64,000 nucleotides of DNA from MGIIa-K1 sp964577145. Lineage in GTDB: Archaea > Thermoplasmatota > Poseidoniia > Poseidoniales > Poseidoniaceae. Of the stretch, positions 1 through 8,373 are shown one piece after another (position 1 is the stretch's first letter; each line of letters starts with the position of its first letter). The notes under the pieces are model-generated. The model made no database searches and had not been told where the DNA came from. It saw nothing but the letters and a program-made list of their open reading frames with translations. Location: contig CAZNXM010000002.1 of the NCBI GenBank assembly GCA_964577145.1, positions 26,339 through 90,338 of the forward strand, in the 5' to 3' direction. The position numbers were made by a program, and so were the translations under genes.

Positions 1-319
1 CATAGGAACCCTCGGTTCTCAAGGTAGTCACCTCAAAGAATTCTTCATCATTCCTGACGGTTATTGTGCCAAACTTTTCACCGGTGGGAATATGGTCTTC
101 GAAAATCGCCATCACCTCATCAGGTCGTGCATTTGTAGTAAGGTCAAATTCGTGCGGACCGATTCCTAAAATCGCATCTCTAACCGCCCCACCTACGACC
201 CAAACGCCAAATCCTTCTTTGGCAAAAGTATTGAGTACAGCTGAAAGATTTGCACTCGGTTCAATCAATCCAGGTATGCTTATTGCGGGAGAATCTGCAA
301 TCAGGCCAGCGTCTAGCAT
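1..319 (-). CDS. Class II CCA-adding enzyme / poly(A) polymerase head domain (partial)
   Basis: This is the N-terminal part of a nucleotidyltransferase running off the left edge of the window. Translation of the minus strand from the ATG at 319-317 gives a short lead, then VVGGAVRDAILG followed by HEFDLTTNARP. That is the head signature of bacterial class II tRNA nucleotidyltransferases and poly(A) polymerases, which add or repair the tRNA 3' CCA end or add A tails. A purine-rich ribosome binding site (GGGGGAGAAGG) precedes the ATG. In the family two aspartates in a DxD motif bind the catalytic metals; here the first is replaced by Glu (E-F-D). Archaea normally use the unrelated class I CCA enzyme, so this looks bacterial in origin. 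The C-terminal body domains lie outside the window, so CCA-adding and polyadenylating activity cannot be told apart. Confidence 0.75.
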   Translation of the reverse strand, partial: MLDAGLIADSPAISIPGLIEPSANLSAVLNTFAKEGFGVWVVGGAVRDAILGIGPHEFDLTTNARPDEVMAIFEDHIPTGEKFGTITVRNDEEFFEVTTLRTEGSY

Positions 320-391
320 CCTTCTCCCCCTTTCACCCTCGCGCTCAACCTTTCCAAAGCATTATCCCAATCCTTCACTCGCCAGAGGACC

Positions 392-811
392 ATGTCGTGG
401 GAAGAATCCGATGTCGAACTGGTGCCTTTGGCTTGGTTGAAACCTCATGAAGAAATAAAAATTAGGAATCGCGACAAATTACTCGATATGACAATACGAT
501 GGGGAGGATATACCAAACCCTTACTCGTCGATAGAGTGACCGGTTCGATTCTCGATGGGCATCATCGTTGGTCTATCGCTATCGAACTTGGACTTGCTAG
601 AATTCCAGTAATTCTAATCGATTATCTTGAGGATGATAGTATCACAGTAGATGTATGGCCTGGATGTGGTCTTGAGAGTTTGTCCAAACAAGAAGTAATT
701 GAGATGAGTCTATCCGATTCAGTATTTCCACCAAAGACAAGCAAGCACAGTATTTCTAATCACTTACCACCAATCCATGTACTCCTTGAGGAATTAGAGA
801 GGTCAGAGTAA
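392..811 (+). CDS. SerK-like ParB/sulfiredoxin-fold protein (possible ADP-dependent serine kinase)
   Basis: This is a 139-residue single-domain protein. It carries DGHHR at residues 55-59 after a beta-strand PLLVD, then ALxxLG-like and IPVILIDY segments, and near the end a FPPKTSKH stretch followed by a PxxVxLExL tail. These are the hallmarks I associate with the archaeal SerK / SbnI branch of the ParB nuclease-like fold. Characterised members phosphorylate free L-serine with ADP (SerK) or ATP (SbnI), giving O-phosphoserine for cysteine synthesis. Glu20 or Glu21 in the PHEE motif could be the catalytic acid. The ATG has AGAGGA just upstream. The 3' end overlaps the convergent M61 peptidase gene by 9 nt. 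A DNA-binding ParB role is unlikely because no helix-turn-helix region follows. The specific kinase activity is an inference. Confidence 0.62.
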   Translation: MSWEESDVELVPLAWLKPHEEIKIRNRDKLLDMTIRWGGYTKPLLVDRVTGSILDGHHRWSIAIELGLARIPVILIDYLEDDSITVDVWPGCGLESLSKQEVIEMSLSDSVFPPKTSKHSISNHLPPIHVLLEELERSE

Positions 812-2569
812 CAATTCTCTTCTTCGCATAGAGCATTTGATAGCCTTCCAGATTCGATTACCTTCTCCCTTCACCTTTACAGTATGTTCCGGATGAGCAA
901 TTGGTGTGACTTCAACCTCCTGAAGCACTCCTTCTCTCGATAGGGTTAGGCTAACTGGAGTATTGGCTGAACCATGTATAGCAGCATTAATTTCTTTGTA
1001 AGAAGTCACACGTAGTCCATCGATTGCAATGATCTCATCTCCGGTGTGAACCTTCTGCCTACATGGTGAACCGGTTAGATGGGTTCGAACCTTTGTACGA
1101 CCTTGGGAATTAGACATTTTCAACCCAAGCCACGCACCTTTACGTTCCTTTTCTCTAACCAATTCCATACCAAGGGTTGTAAATGCTGCAAGCACATCAG
1201 GAGCCTTTCTTTCGCTGACCAAAGAATCTAGCATCTTGCCGAGGTTTCGTCCTCCAGCAGTATTGACCAAAGCCTTCCTAATATCGGCATATTTCACCCC
1301 TTCTTTCATCGAACCCAGTCGGAATTCGTTGTATAGAGAAACCATGACATCATCAAGCCCACTCATTCCTTTAGAGCGCTTTCGCAATTCGACATCTAGG
1401 CAGAAAATCGCCATTTCTCCTTCCAAATAATATGAGATTTGCACCTCACGACTGTAGGAATTTGGACGGTATAGATGAATCCATGAATCATGACTTGATT
1501 CCATTAGAGATTCATGCTCCATACCATTGCGGTCAAAATGGCGATTCATCTTCCTCATCCAATCCTTATTCCAGTCACTGTCCGTCCAAGCACCACTTCT
1601 GAGGCAAATGATGTCTCCAAGCCATGAGGTAAGTCCTTCAAACCACCACAAGAGGTCGGTATGGACCTCTTTTTGCAGGTCGTAATTGAGGAAATTTTGC
1701 GGGCGCAATTGCTTAACATTCCATTGATGTAGGAATTCATGACTGAATAAACTCACAAGGTCCCGCCATTCCTCTTCATTACCTTCTTGCATACATTTCC
1801 TAGGCATCATAGATGTCTGACTGCGAAGATGTTCTAGGCCACCCCGGCCAGAATCAGTCAAGTGCAATACAGTCCAGTATTCCTTCCAATCGGGGACCCC
1901 GAATAGCCCAAAGTGCTCTTCGATGATGAGAGTAGCAGCTTCAATGAACCGATCAATAGATTTCTGTGGGGTGCTGAATCCACCTGAATCCCAGAGTTTT
2001 AGATGTTGAGTAGTACCCATGACCTCCCATGAAATCATCTCGTTAGCATTTGATTCCATTATTCCGTCAAGAAGTTCATCTCTTCCGTTTGCGGTCCAAT
2101 GGCCTTCCTTCCCAGGGTGTTGAGTTGCCGTGGTCCAACCATCAGGGCAATCAAGGGTAATAGAGTGGGTTAGTTCTAGTCTGCCAGCCTCTATTCCGCG
2201 TGTCGGTAATACCCACGTATAAGGCGGCATCAGGTGTAGATGTGTGACATCTAGATGATTGGCTCGGCATGTCATTTCAGCAGCGAGAACCCGATAAGTA
2301 AGTACTACCTTGCTTGCAGTACTAATACCGCGAACACGAATGCCATCTACTTCGAATCGTTCGACCATTATGTCAACGCCATCCGCTGTACAAGATAGGT
2401 CTGTTAGATGTTGCATGGGCTCTCTGATAAGATATGAACCAGGGATCCATCTGGGAAATCTGCATTCAAGAATATTTTCTGTAAATGGGCCCTCAATTAT
2501 GACACTAACACCGAGCCTTCGGCTCTCTCCTGCAGTCGCATCAGCGTGGAAAGTCAGACCTGAATTCAT
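803..2569 (-). CDS. M61 family aminopeptidase with C-terminal PDZ domain
   Basis: This 588-residue protein matches the glycyl aminopeptidase (M61) family. The N-terminal beta-sandwich (about 1-190) has the RFPRWIPGSYLIRE signature. The thermolysin-like catalytic part has HEFLHQWN at 277-284 (HExxH zinc motif with the family WN extension) and WFEGLTSW, where Glu311 is the expected third zinc ligand. GGLEH at 243-247 is also typical. Residues about 480-575 form a PDZ domain (GAWLGLKM, GDEIIAIDGLRV). No signal peptide is visible, so it is probably cytoplasmic. It removes N-terminal Gly or Ala from peptides in characterised relatives. It is the last gene of a three-gene minus-strand operon; its start overlaps the HEAT-repeat gene stop by 4 nt, suggesting coupled translation. 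Confidence 0.9.
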   Translation of the reverse strand: MNSGLTFHADATAGESRRLGVSVIIEGPFTENILECRFPRWIPGSYLIREPMQHLTDLSCTADGVDIMVERFEVDGIRVRGISTASKVVLTYRVLAAEMTCRANHLDVTHLHLMPPYTWVLPTRGIEAGRLELTHSITLDCPDGWTTATQHPGKEGHWTANGRDELLDGIMESNANEMISWEVMGTTQHLKLWDSGGFSTPQKSIDRFIEAATLIIEEHFGLFGVPDWKEYWTVLHLTDSGRGGLEHLRSQTSMMPRKCMQEGNEEEWRDLVSLFSHEFLHQWNVKQLRPQNFLNYDLQKEVHTDLLWWFEGLTSWLGDIICLRSGAWTDSDWNKDWMRKMNRHFDRNGMEHESLMESSHDSWIHLYRPNSYSREVQISYYLEGEMAIFCLDVELRKRSKGMSGLDDVMVSLYNEFRLGSMKEGVKYADIRKALVNTAGGRNLGKMLDSLVSERKAPDVLAAFTTLGMELVREKERKGAWLGLKMSNSQGRTKVRTHLTGSPCRQKVHTGDEIIAIDGLRVTSYKEINAAIHGSANTPVSLTLSREGVLQEVEVTPIAHPEHTVKVKGEGNRIWKAIKCSMRRRELLL

Positions 2570-3534
2570 ACTCGCTCGCCCGACAACTCAGATACGGCGG
2601 CTGATAGGTTGTTCGCTGCGAGCCTTACGAGCGCAGAATCATCTTCGGTAAGAATTGCGAGTTTATTTACATCGATTTTCGGCCTTCCACTCATTTGTTC
2701 AAGTAATTTGGACCTTATTCGCGCATCTACATTGGTATCGGCAATCAAACGCCAGCGTAGTTTAGTCGATCGTGGGTCATGTCGAGAGCGAAGCCAACGT
2801 ATGATAATCTCAGGAGATGTAGTGGCGACTAATTCAACACGCTCATCGACATCTTTGGTAACTATTCTCAACTGGTCAGCAATTGCCTTACGCACCTTGG
2901 GGTTGGAATCCTTACATGCTTTGGCAAGTAACTTGCCTCCTTGTTCAACCGTCATTGCTGCTGCGAGAGAACGTAATGATGGGTCACTGGTTCCGAGAGC
3001 CTTTGTCAAGGTGCTTTCTTTTACTGCAAGTCCCTCCCTAGAAGCAGTTGCTAGTGCTGTTCTGCGAACCGATGAGTGACCATCTTCCATGAGCATTGAA
3101 ATGATGTCTGAGTCCTTGCTGAACTCACCTGCAATCATCCGAACTGAATGGTGACTATCTCCTGCCATCTCTTCAACCATTTTACTATCATCAGATAGAG
3201 CTCGTGCTGCAAAACTTCGAGTGGTCCAATCCTCGGACTGGAAAAGTGTAGTTGCTATTTCCGTATCTCCAATCTCTGAACACAGTTCTGCAGCGACTCT
3301 TTGGCATTCTTTATCTCCTTCAACTAAGGCTTCAAGGTCAGAGGAATTCTTTGCCCATTTCCTATGGGCATCTAGGGCCTTTGTTCTAAACCAGGGGTCC
3401 TTATCTTCTAAAAGTGGAACGAATGCAGGTAATGCAGTAGGGGAATCAATGTCGAATAAGGCCCTAAGTGCACGCCTTCTTGTACGCACATCCTTATTCT
3501 TCAGTCTAGATATTTCGCTATTGATACTCGACAC
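2566..3534 (-). CDS. HEAT-repeat protein
   Basis: This is a 322-residue all-helical protein built of about eight repeats of roughly 30 residues with consensus D-x-x-x-x-V-R-x-x-A-x-x-A, for example DPWFRTKALDAHRKW, HHSVRMIAGEF, HSSVRRTALATA, DPSLRSLAAA, NPKVRKAIADQL. Such PBS-lyase-type HEAT repeats act as protein-binding scaffolds, and a catalytic lyase role is not implied. No signal peptide or membrane segment is seen. It is translationally coupled to the downstream M61 peptidase (4-nt overlap) and follows the PCMT-like gene by 9 nt, so it may be an adaptor linking a protein-repair enzyme with a peptidase; that link is inference from gene order only. Confidence 0.8.
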   Translation of the reverse strand: MSSINSEISRLKNKDVRTRRRALRALFDIDSPTALPAFVPLLEDKDPWFRTKALDAHRKWAKNSSDLEALVEGDKECQRVAAELCSEIGDTEIATTLFQSEDWTTRSFAARALSDDSKMVEEMAGDSHHSVRMIAGEFSKDSDIISMLMEDGHSSVRRTALATASREGLAVKESTLTKALGTSDPSLRSLAAAMTVEQGGKLLAKACKDSNPKVRKAIADQLRIVTKDVDERVELVATTSPEIIIRWLRSRHDPRSTKLRWRLIADTNVDARIRSKLLEQMSGRPKIDVNKLAILTEDDSALVRLAANNLSAAVSELSGERV

Positions 3535-3543
3535 AGAATCACC

Positions 3544-4506
3544 TTACGGAATGAAGTCAGAATGGCCGGTAGTATCCTCTTCAGAATCAGGAGCGCCCGG
3601 TGATGCAAGGCGTGCTTCAACCATCATTTGAACCATCGGCCAGATTCTCAAGAACCATGCTCCTTCTTCCATCATCAAGCGTACCATTGGGTGTTCGCGT
3701 GGGTCATCTAATTCCTCTGGAGGCGGAAGGTCGTCAGGTAGGTGGCGTAATTCAGCAATTAAATCACCAAGACGGGAGGTTTCTTCCTCGTCGACCATGC
3801 CGAGTTCTTCAAGCAAAAGAGTTGCATTTTCGATTAACTCAGCCATCTCTTCAGGTGAGGGCGTTCCAAATACGGTATCCTCAATGTTTACAGGTCCGAA
3901 AATCACACCTCCGAGGTCAGTTTCAAGATTTATTTCACCTTGTTTTTCAATCTTGATCAATCGTTGCCCATCCCTATCTCCTATCGGAGCAATTGCAAAG
4001 CCCCCATCACAGAGGCCTTCGGATAACCATGTAGGTAGTTCACTAATTTGTCCTGTCACTAGTACACGATTGAGCGAAGGTAAGGTACAATCCGGAGTAT
4101 CTTCAATCACGTGGCAAGACACGGTTGGATAACCACGTAAGGTGTTTGAAAGATGCGTAATCACATCGATAGATGGGTCAAGAACGGTTACATGTCCTTC
4201 TTCGCCAATAACATGAGCGATTAATGCACAGATGTATCCTCCCTTTGCACCATATACTACCACTTCTTGCCCAGTGTCCAATTCCAGATGATGGAGTAAT
4301 GTGGCAATCATATGTGGTGCTGAGATGGTTTTCACGCCACCATTTTCAATTTCAAGAAATACTACTGGACGGTCGTGATAGAATCCATCACAATCAAAAT
4401 CAGTAAAATCACAAATATCAACGGACTTCATTGCATTTGCCACTTCAGGAGGAACATGAATCCCGGCTCCGATGAGGCGCCCAATGAGTTCGTCTACCTC
4501 ACCCAT
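3544..4506 (-). CDS. PCMT-like protein (L-isoaspartate O-methyltransferase family)
   Basis: This 320-residue protein has the family start (VPPEVANAMKSVD), the motif ISAPHMIATLLHHLEL at 61-76, and a Rossmann methyltransferase core VVVYGAKGGYICALIA in place of the usual GTGSGY glycine loop. Family members methylate L-isoaspartyl residues of damaged proteins with S-adenosylmethionine. The altered loop (GAKGGY) still has three glycines, so SAM binding is plausible. The C-terminal region from about residue 205 is extra, acidic and proline-rich (PDDLPPPEELDDP), with no domain I recognise. It is the first gene of the operon with the HEAT-repeat and M61 genes. The start ATG begins MGEVDELIG. Methyltransferase family membership is fairly firm; the isoaspartyl substrate is inferred. 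Confidence 0.72.
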   Translation of the reverse strand: MGEVDELIGRLIGAGIHVPPEVANAMKSVDICDFTDFDCDGFYHDRPVVFLEIENGGVKTISAPHMIATLLHHLELDTGQEVVVYGAKGGYICALIAHVIGEEGHVTVLDPSIDVITHLSNTLRGYPTVSCHVIEDTPDCTLPSLNRVLVTGQISELPTWLSEGLCDGGFAIAPIGDRDGQRLIKIEKQGEINLETDLGGVIFGPVNIEDTVFGTPSPEEMAELIENATLLLEELGMVDEEETSRLGDLIAELRHLPDDLPPPEELDDPREHPMVRLMMEEGAWFLRIWPMVQMMVEARLASPGAPDSEEDTTGHSDFIP

Positions 4507-4611
4507 GCGCAGACACAGTGGCTCGCCATTTGTAAAGGTGGGCTATTAGAAATCAATATCGAGCATGTCATTAACAGAGAGATTTTCTTCATCCATTCGT
4601 ACCGGCATTAG

Positions 4612-5301
4612 TCAAGAACCCTTGTTGGTGATAACGAGTACCCCCAACAATAGCCCCGCAATTGCTCCCACTGCAGCAAGAATAGAATCCCCGTTAGAAA
4701 TGGAAGAGAAACCAATTGCTCCTAGTACCATTAATGGGGGACAAATCATCATCGACCTTGTGATTACAATCCCCCTGTCCAATATTTGAGGGGTGGAAAT
4801 GGTGATGGTTTTGGTTCTACGTTGAATCCGGGTTGGTGAAATCTTTTCCTCAACCATGGAAAGAATACGATCCCTTAGGCTGGATTCACTTCTTGAAAAT
4901 CTGAAAATCACTCGGATGGAATCGGCCATCTGCAAAGACTTCTCCATAATCAATAATGGATTTTCTGAATCGGATAATGAAACCGAGACTCCGAGCCCAT
5001 CCCCTCTGATATGAGATAGGGTTCTCCAGCCTCCAACCCCCTCATTATATGGCTCTAAAGCTGCTCTCATAGCCGCAACATCCTCTTCGGTATCTGGCCT
5101 ACCGCGCCTCCTACCCTTTGCCAGCAGAGGTGTCAGAAATATCGCACTGACCACAATTGTAAGAGCCCAAAGTATTGCAGCCATTATCAGTGCATTATCA
5201 TCGAAGGTTACAGCAACTCCAACTGCTAACATGAATCCAGCGTATAGTCCAAGAACGCTAGCGGCGGAAAGGCCGCGACGAAAGCCAACCTTCTCCTCCA
5301 T
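4612..5301 (-). CDS. Four-helix membrane protein, unknown function
   Basis: I do not recognise this 229-residue protein. Hydrophobic segments lie at about 11-33 (ASVLGLYAGFMLAVGVAV), 37-58, 176-197 and 202-224. Between the two pairs is a soluble domain of about 110 residues with an acidic start and a basic end (RRTKTITIST). The N-terminus reads MEEKVGFRRG and GGAGG in the first codons resembles a ribosome binding site, so the true start is not certain. The gene is divergent from the DUF2085-type gene with only 20 bases between them, containing the palindrome GATTAATC (5313-5320) flanked by two CCATGCA copies. No enzyme motif is visible. Confidence 0.7.
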   Translation of the reverse strand: MEEKVGFRRGLSAASVLGLYAGFMLAVGVAVTFDDNALIMAAILWALTIVVSAIFLTPLLAKGRRRGRPDTEEDVAAMRAALEPYNEGVGGWRTLSHIRGDGLGVSVSLSDSENPLLIMEKSLQMADSIRVIFRFSRSESSLRDRILSMVEEKISPTRIQRRTKTITISTPQILDRGIVITRSMMICPPLMVLGAIGFSSISNGDSILAAVGAIAGLLLGVLVITNKGS

Positions 5302-5321
5302 GATTCCATGCAGATTAATCC

Positions 5322-6119
5322 ATGCAAAAACATATGCCCTACACTTGTCATAGATGTTTCATGGAGCGCAACGGTCTTGAGAGCCGAAGTCGTGATTCAA
5401 AGGTAGGCAACTGGGTAGGGGGTATTGCGACCTTCTTCCTTGTATCCTTTTTTTTGGTACCTTTTTACCTTCCAGCAGGCACAGTTCCAGAACTTTCAGG
5501 TCGTGCAAATTCATTTGATTATGCCAATGAAGATTCGTGGGGTAATGTTCAACTTGATGAGCACAATGGAATTGGGCATAATCAATCCGAGCACGGCACT
5601 TTTGCTTGGAGTGATTTAGATTTTTATGCTGCATTCGTTTATGCATTTGGAGATCTAAATTGTCATAATAAACACGAGAGGTCATGGTTCATCAATGATA
5701 ATCAGATGGCGGTTTGTGTGAGAGATATTGGGATTTTCCTTGGATTCGCAGTGGGCGGATTCGTCTTTTCAAGACGCGGAGTAAATCGTTGGACAATACG
5801 GGATTCCATGCTTTCCATATTCCCTGATGAATGGCTCACAGAAATCTATAGGAAGAATCACCGAACCCGAGCAGTCCTTGCAATGGTAGCATTGGCTGCA
5901 GTGCCAATGGCAATAGATGGATTCACGCAGATGCTCACTTCATACGAGTCTACAGCGACAATGAGGTTAATCACAGGTTTACCATTTGGCATATTAGTCG
6001 GACTCTATCTTTGTGCTGCATTTTCAGCAAGGCCAAAGAAATTCGATATTGATGCATCTAGGGTGATATTACCTGGCGGGTCACGCTTCTCTCTAACAAA
6101 TCCTCCAGAAGAAGAATAA
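5322..6119 (+). CDS. DUF2085 family membrane protein
   Basis: This is a 265-residue polytopic membrane protein. It has TM segments at about 31-53, 136-151, 185-202 and 218-236. Conserved marks of DUF2085 are present: CHNKHERS followed by QMAVCVRDIGIFLGF, and further on PMAIDGFTQ with ESTATMRLITGLPFGI. An extra CHRC pair sits near the N-terminus (residues 9-12), so metal binding by the Cys/His pairs is possible. The molecular function of the family is unknown. The gene is divergent from the preceding membrane protein and its stop codon directly abuts the stop of the convergent thymidylate kinase gene. Confidence 0.8.
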   Translation: MQKHMPYTCHRCFMERNGLESRSRDSKVGNWVGGIATFFLVSFFLVPFYLPAGTVPELSGRANSFDYANEDSWGNVQLDEHNGIGHNQSEHGTFAWSDLDFYAAFVYAFGDLNCHNKHERSWFINDNQMAVCVRDIGIFLGFAVGGFVFSRRGVNRWTIRDSMLSIFPDEWLTEIYRKNHRTRAVLAMVALAAVPMAIDGFTQMLTSYESTATMRLITGLPFGILVGLYLCAAFSARPKKFDIDASRVILPGGSRFSLTNPPEEE

Positions 6120-7481
6120 TCACTCCGGCGGTCTCATTGACCACCAGACAATCAATTCGGATTCATTCTGTGGAACTGGGCAATTCGCATGGCCGCTTGA
6201 GATCAGTTTTAGTCGCTCAATGACATGAGCAGTCGCCTTTCTAATCGCAGGCGAGGGGCGGGTTTTCTGCGAAGTATGAAGAATAGCTGGAAGCGCATCG
6301 GCCCAGTCTCCATCCGGCTCACTTCTCCTCCAACTTGCAAGTGCAGTTCGAAAAGGCCACATCGCTAAGCAAAGCCGACCATATCCGAGATATGTATTGC
6401 GTAATTTGAACATTTGCGCCTCTGCAAAAGGAACGTGATTTTGCTGTCTATGGAGCCAACGTTCTTGCTCCAGCCACTTCACCAAGCGTTGAGTATGGCG
6501 TTTTGTTACTGTTCTTACCGGGCCCAATTGCCGATGCAGACTTGGAACATCAGTGGTATCAGTAAGTGAGAGTGTGCCAAGAATTGACCATGAAGCATGA
6601 GCGATTGGGCGGCTGGGGACATCGGCCTTTCTCGCTCTTACTTCTTCCCAATCGTCTTCTGCTTTTTTCATCCAATCTGCTGGAGAAATACCTTCAAGCC
6701 AATCTTCGAGTAATGAACTATGCTTTACAGGAGACCCAGGGAGTCTTTGTTGAGTTTGAACTCCTGCAGTTAATCTTCGGAGAAGGTGTCTATCCACTTG
6801 GTCCAAGTCTACATTTAGTGGTTCGGTTTTTTTATTGAAAAATGACCGAAGGGCTTCAGAAAGATTTCGTTCTAATTCATCAAGCCCGCCTTCATTGAGA
6901 ATCGGTCCGACGATTTTGGTTTTGTTGAATGGAGCCGGGGTCTCAATTTTACCAGATAGAATCGATTTGAAACCGGCACGAATTTTCGTTTGAATTTCAG
7001 TGGTTTCAAAGTATTCTTGCTTGTTAGAACCAGCCATCCTAAGTGTCCCTGAAGTTATCCGTTTCATTGCCTTTGCAGGGTCACAGTCAATCCAAATTAC
7101 TAGGTCTGGAATCATTGCAGCAGCATTCATTTTAGCGATTTGTTCTAGTCCCAATTCCCCTACAACTCCTTGATAGATCAATGAGGAGTGAATATTTCTA
7201 TCTGAAATAACAAGGTCGCCATTGAGCAACTTAGGCCGAATCCATGTATGTGAATGGTCGACTCTGTCTGCGGCAAATAATCCAGCTTCTTCCAGAGGAG
7301 AGTGGTCGCCCTTACTCACAGCCTTAAGAGCCAGTTTTCCAAGTTCACTATGTCTGCGTGGTTCGTGGGTAACATGGACGTTTGGAAATGCGAATTTTTT
7401 GGCAAGGTCGGCAAGAATTCGAACGGCTTCGCCTTTACCGGAGCCATCGCCCCCTTCTACTGTTATGAGGTACATCCTCAA
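6120..7481 (-). CDS. tmk: Thymidylate kinase with uncharacterised C-terminal domain
   Basis: Residues 1-210 look like dTMP kinase, which makes dTDP from dTMP and ATP: a P-loop EGGDGSGKG at 9-17, the EP motif (THEPRRHSELG), FAADRVDH and DRNIHSSLIYQG. Two points are odd. The lysine of the P-loop is followed by Gly-Glu instead of the usual Ser/Thr, and the DRY motif is DRN. The protein is 453 residues, about twice the family length. The additional C-terminal region (about 225-453) is helix-rich with many Trp and Arg residues and no motif I know. The downstream end meets the convergent DUF2085 gene stop to stop; the 5' end overlaps the preceding membrane-protein gene by 4 nt. It may be a true Tmk or a specialised nucleotide kinase; the first is more likely as no other copy is in view. 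Confidence 0.78.
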   Translation of the reverse strand: MRMYLITVEGGDGSGKGEAVRILADLAKKFAFPNVHVTHEPRRHSELGKLALKAVSKGDHSPLEEAGLFAADRVDHSHTWIRPKLLNGDLVISDRNIHSSLIYQGVVGELGLEQIAKMNAAAMIPDLVIWIDCDPAKAMKRITSGTLRMAGSNKQEYFETTEIQTKIRAGFKSILSGKIETPAPFNKTKIVGPILNEGGLDELERNLSEALRSFFNKKTEPLNVDLDQVDRHLLRRLTAGVQTQQRLPGSPVKHSSLLEDWLEGISPADWMKKAEDDWEEVRARKADVPSRPIAHASWSILGTLSLTDTTDVPSLHRQLGPVRTVTKRHTQRLVKWLEQERWLHRQQNHVPFAEAQMFKLRNTYLGYGRLCLAMWPFRTALASWRRSEPDGDWADALPAILHTSQKTRPSPAIRKATAHVIERLKLISSGHANCPVPQNESELIVWWSMRPPE

Positions 7482-8329
7482 TCCTCCTCGGTCTCATAAT
7501 CCTCGAAGTCTTCCCGGTCAAGCATTGTGAGAATCATCGCAATTAGGATTAGACTTGGTCCAAAGATAATCAAACCTCTACTGAAAAGTGCAATCCAGCA
7601 AAACATTTGAGTTCGGCGATAGCGTTTTGCTTTCTTTATTTCGAATGAAGCGTGAACTCCAACAAGTGCTGTACCTATAGTGAGCAATCCAATTGCCGAG
7701 GATAATGCAACTGCATTTTGCATCGACCAACCTTCGGTTTTGGACCTTTCATCTTCAATTCTTTCTCCTTCGCCTTCTAACATTGTCACAGGGGTAATCC
7801 CAATTGGTTCTGGGGTGAAATGACGAAGTACTGTAACATGTTCATCTAGAGTGAATTTCAAAATGGAATATTTTACAGCTGCTCCCTTGAGGCTATATCT
7901 GCCATTTTCATCTGTCATATTAGACATCAACACAACATCATCGAACGGGTCAATCAGTTCAATAGTGACATTTGCAATAGGGTCCCCTTCACTATCGAGA
8001 ACCATTCCATGAATGTCCAAAGCATCAGTGGTATCGAATAGATTTGATTCCAATAGGTCCGATGGATTACCTTGCAAAATCAAAATTCCTGATAGAATCC
8101 CCATCAGTGAGCCGATTAAAACCATGGTTGCTGCAAGGCTCCTTCGACGTTCACCTTGGCTCAACACTCCATCTTCAAGGTCAATTTCTTCATTTTGAAT
8201 TGCTACTTGAACTACGAGTTCATCCTCTGCATCCTTTTCACGACGACGAGATTCAATTCGGGAACCAGTGACCTTATCCTGAACCCTTCGACGGAGTGCA
8301 GCAAGTCGATTTTCCTTTTCATCAGTCAT
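7478..8329 (-). CDS. Membrane protein with carboxypeptidase-regulatory-like domain
   Basis: This is a 283-residue protein. A charged cytoplasmic N-terminus (1-62) precedes a TM helix at about 66-85. Residues 103-165 form an extracytoplasmic Ig-like fold of the CarboxypepD_reg type: DIHGMVLDSEGDPIANVTIELID followed by a TDENGRYSLKG strand. Two more TM segments follow at about 205-227 and 242-270, then an acidic tail. The fold usually serves as an adhesive or structural module, and no catalytic residues are seen. The gene precedes tmk with a 4-nt overlap. Its ATG lies 7 nt downstream of a perfect hairpin (8337-8361) whose 3' arm holds the GGAGGG ribosome binding site. Confidence 0.72.
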   Translation of the reverse strand: MTDEKENRLAALRRRVQDKVTGSRIESRRREKDAEDELVVQVAIQNEEIDLEDGVLSQGERRRSLAATMVLIGSLMGILSGILILQGNPSDLLESNLFDTTDALDIHGMVLDSEGDPIANVTIELIDPFDDVVLMSNMTDENGRYSLKGAAVKYSILKFTLDEHVTVLRHFTPEPIGITPVTMLEGEGERIEDERSKTEGWSMQNAVALSSAIGLLTIGTALVGVHASFEIKKAKRYRRTQMFCWIALFSRGLIIFGPSLILIAMILTMLDREDFEDYETEED

Positions 8330-8336
8330 CGATTAT

Positions 8337-8361
8337 CCCTCCGTCCTGAGTAAGCGGAGGG
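8337..8361 (-). promoter_or_regulatory. Leader hairpin with ribosome binding site in its 3' arm
   Basis: On the minus strand CCCTCCG (8361-8355) pairs perfectly with CGGAGGG (8343-8337) across an 11-nt loop. The 3' arm contains the GGAGG ribosome binding site, 7 nt before the ATG at 8329. In the paired form the site would be masked. It could also help end transcription of the upstream M28 peptidase gene's neighbour, but that gene continues into this region on the same strand. Confidence 0.45.
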
Positions 8362-8373
8362 CGTGCGCGGATT

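Noticed and set aside
1236..1740. Open frames on the opposite strand or in other frames within the M61 gene
   Set aside because: They are shadows of a strongly supported coding region, with no ribosome binding site or family motif.
4546..4608. A 20-codon minus-strand frame (MPVRMDEENLSVND...) between a membrane-protein gene and the PCMT-like gene
   Set aside because: It starts 3 nt after a stop codon, but it is too short and lacks a ribosome binding site; no motif is present.
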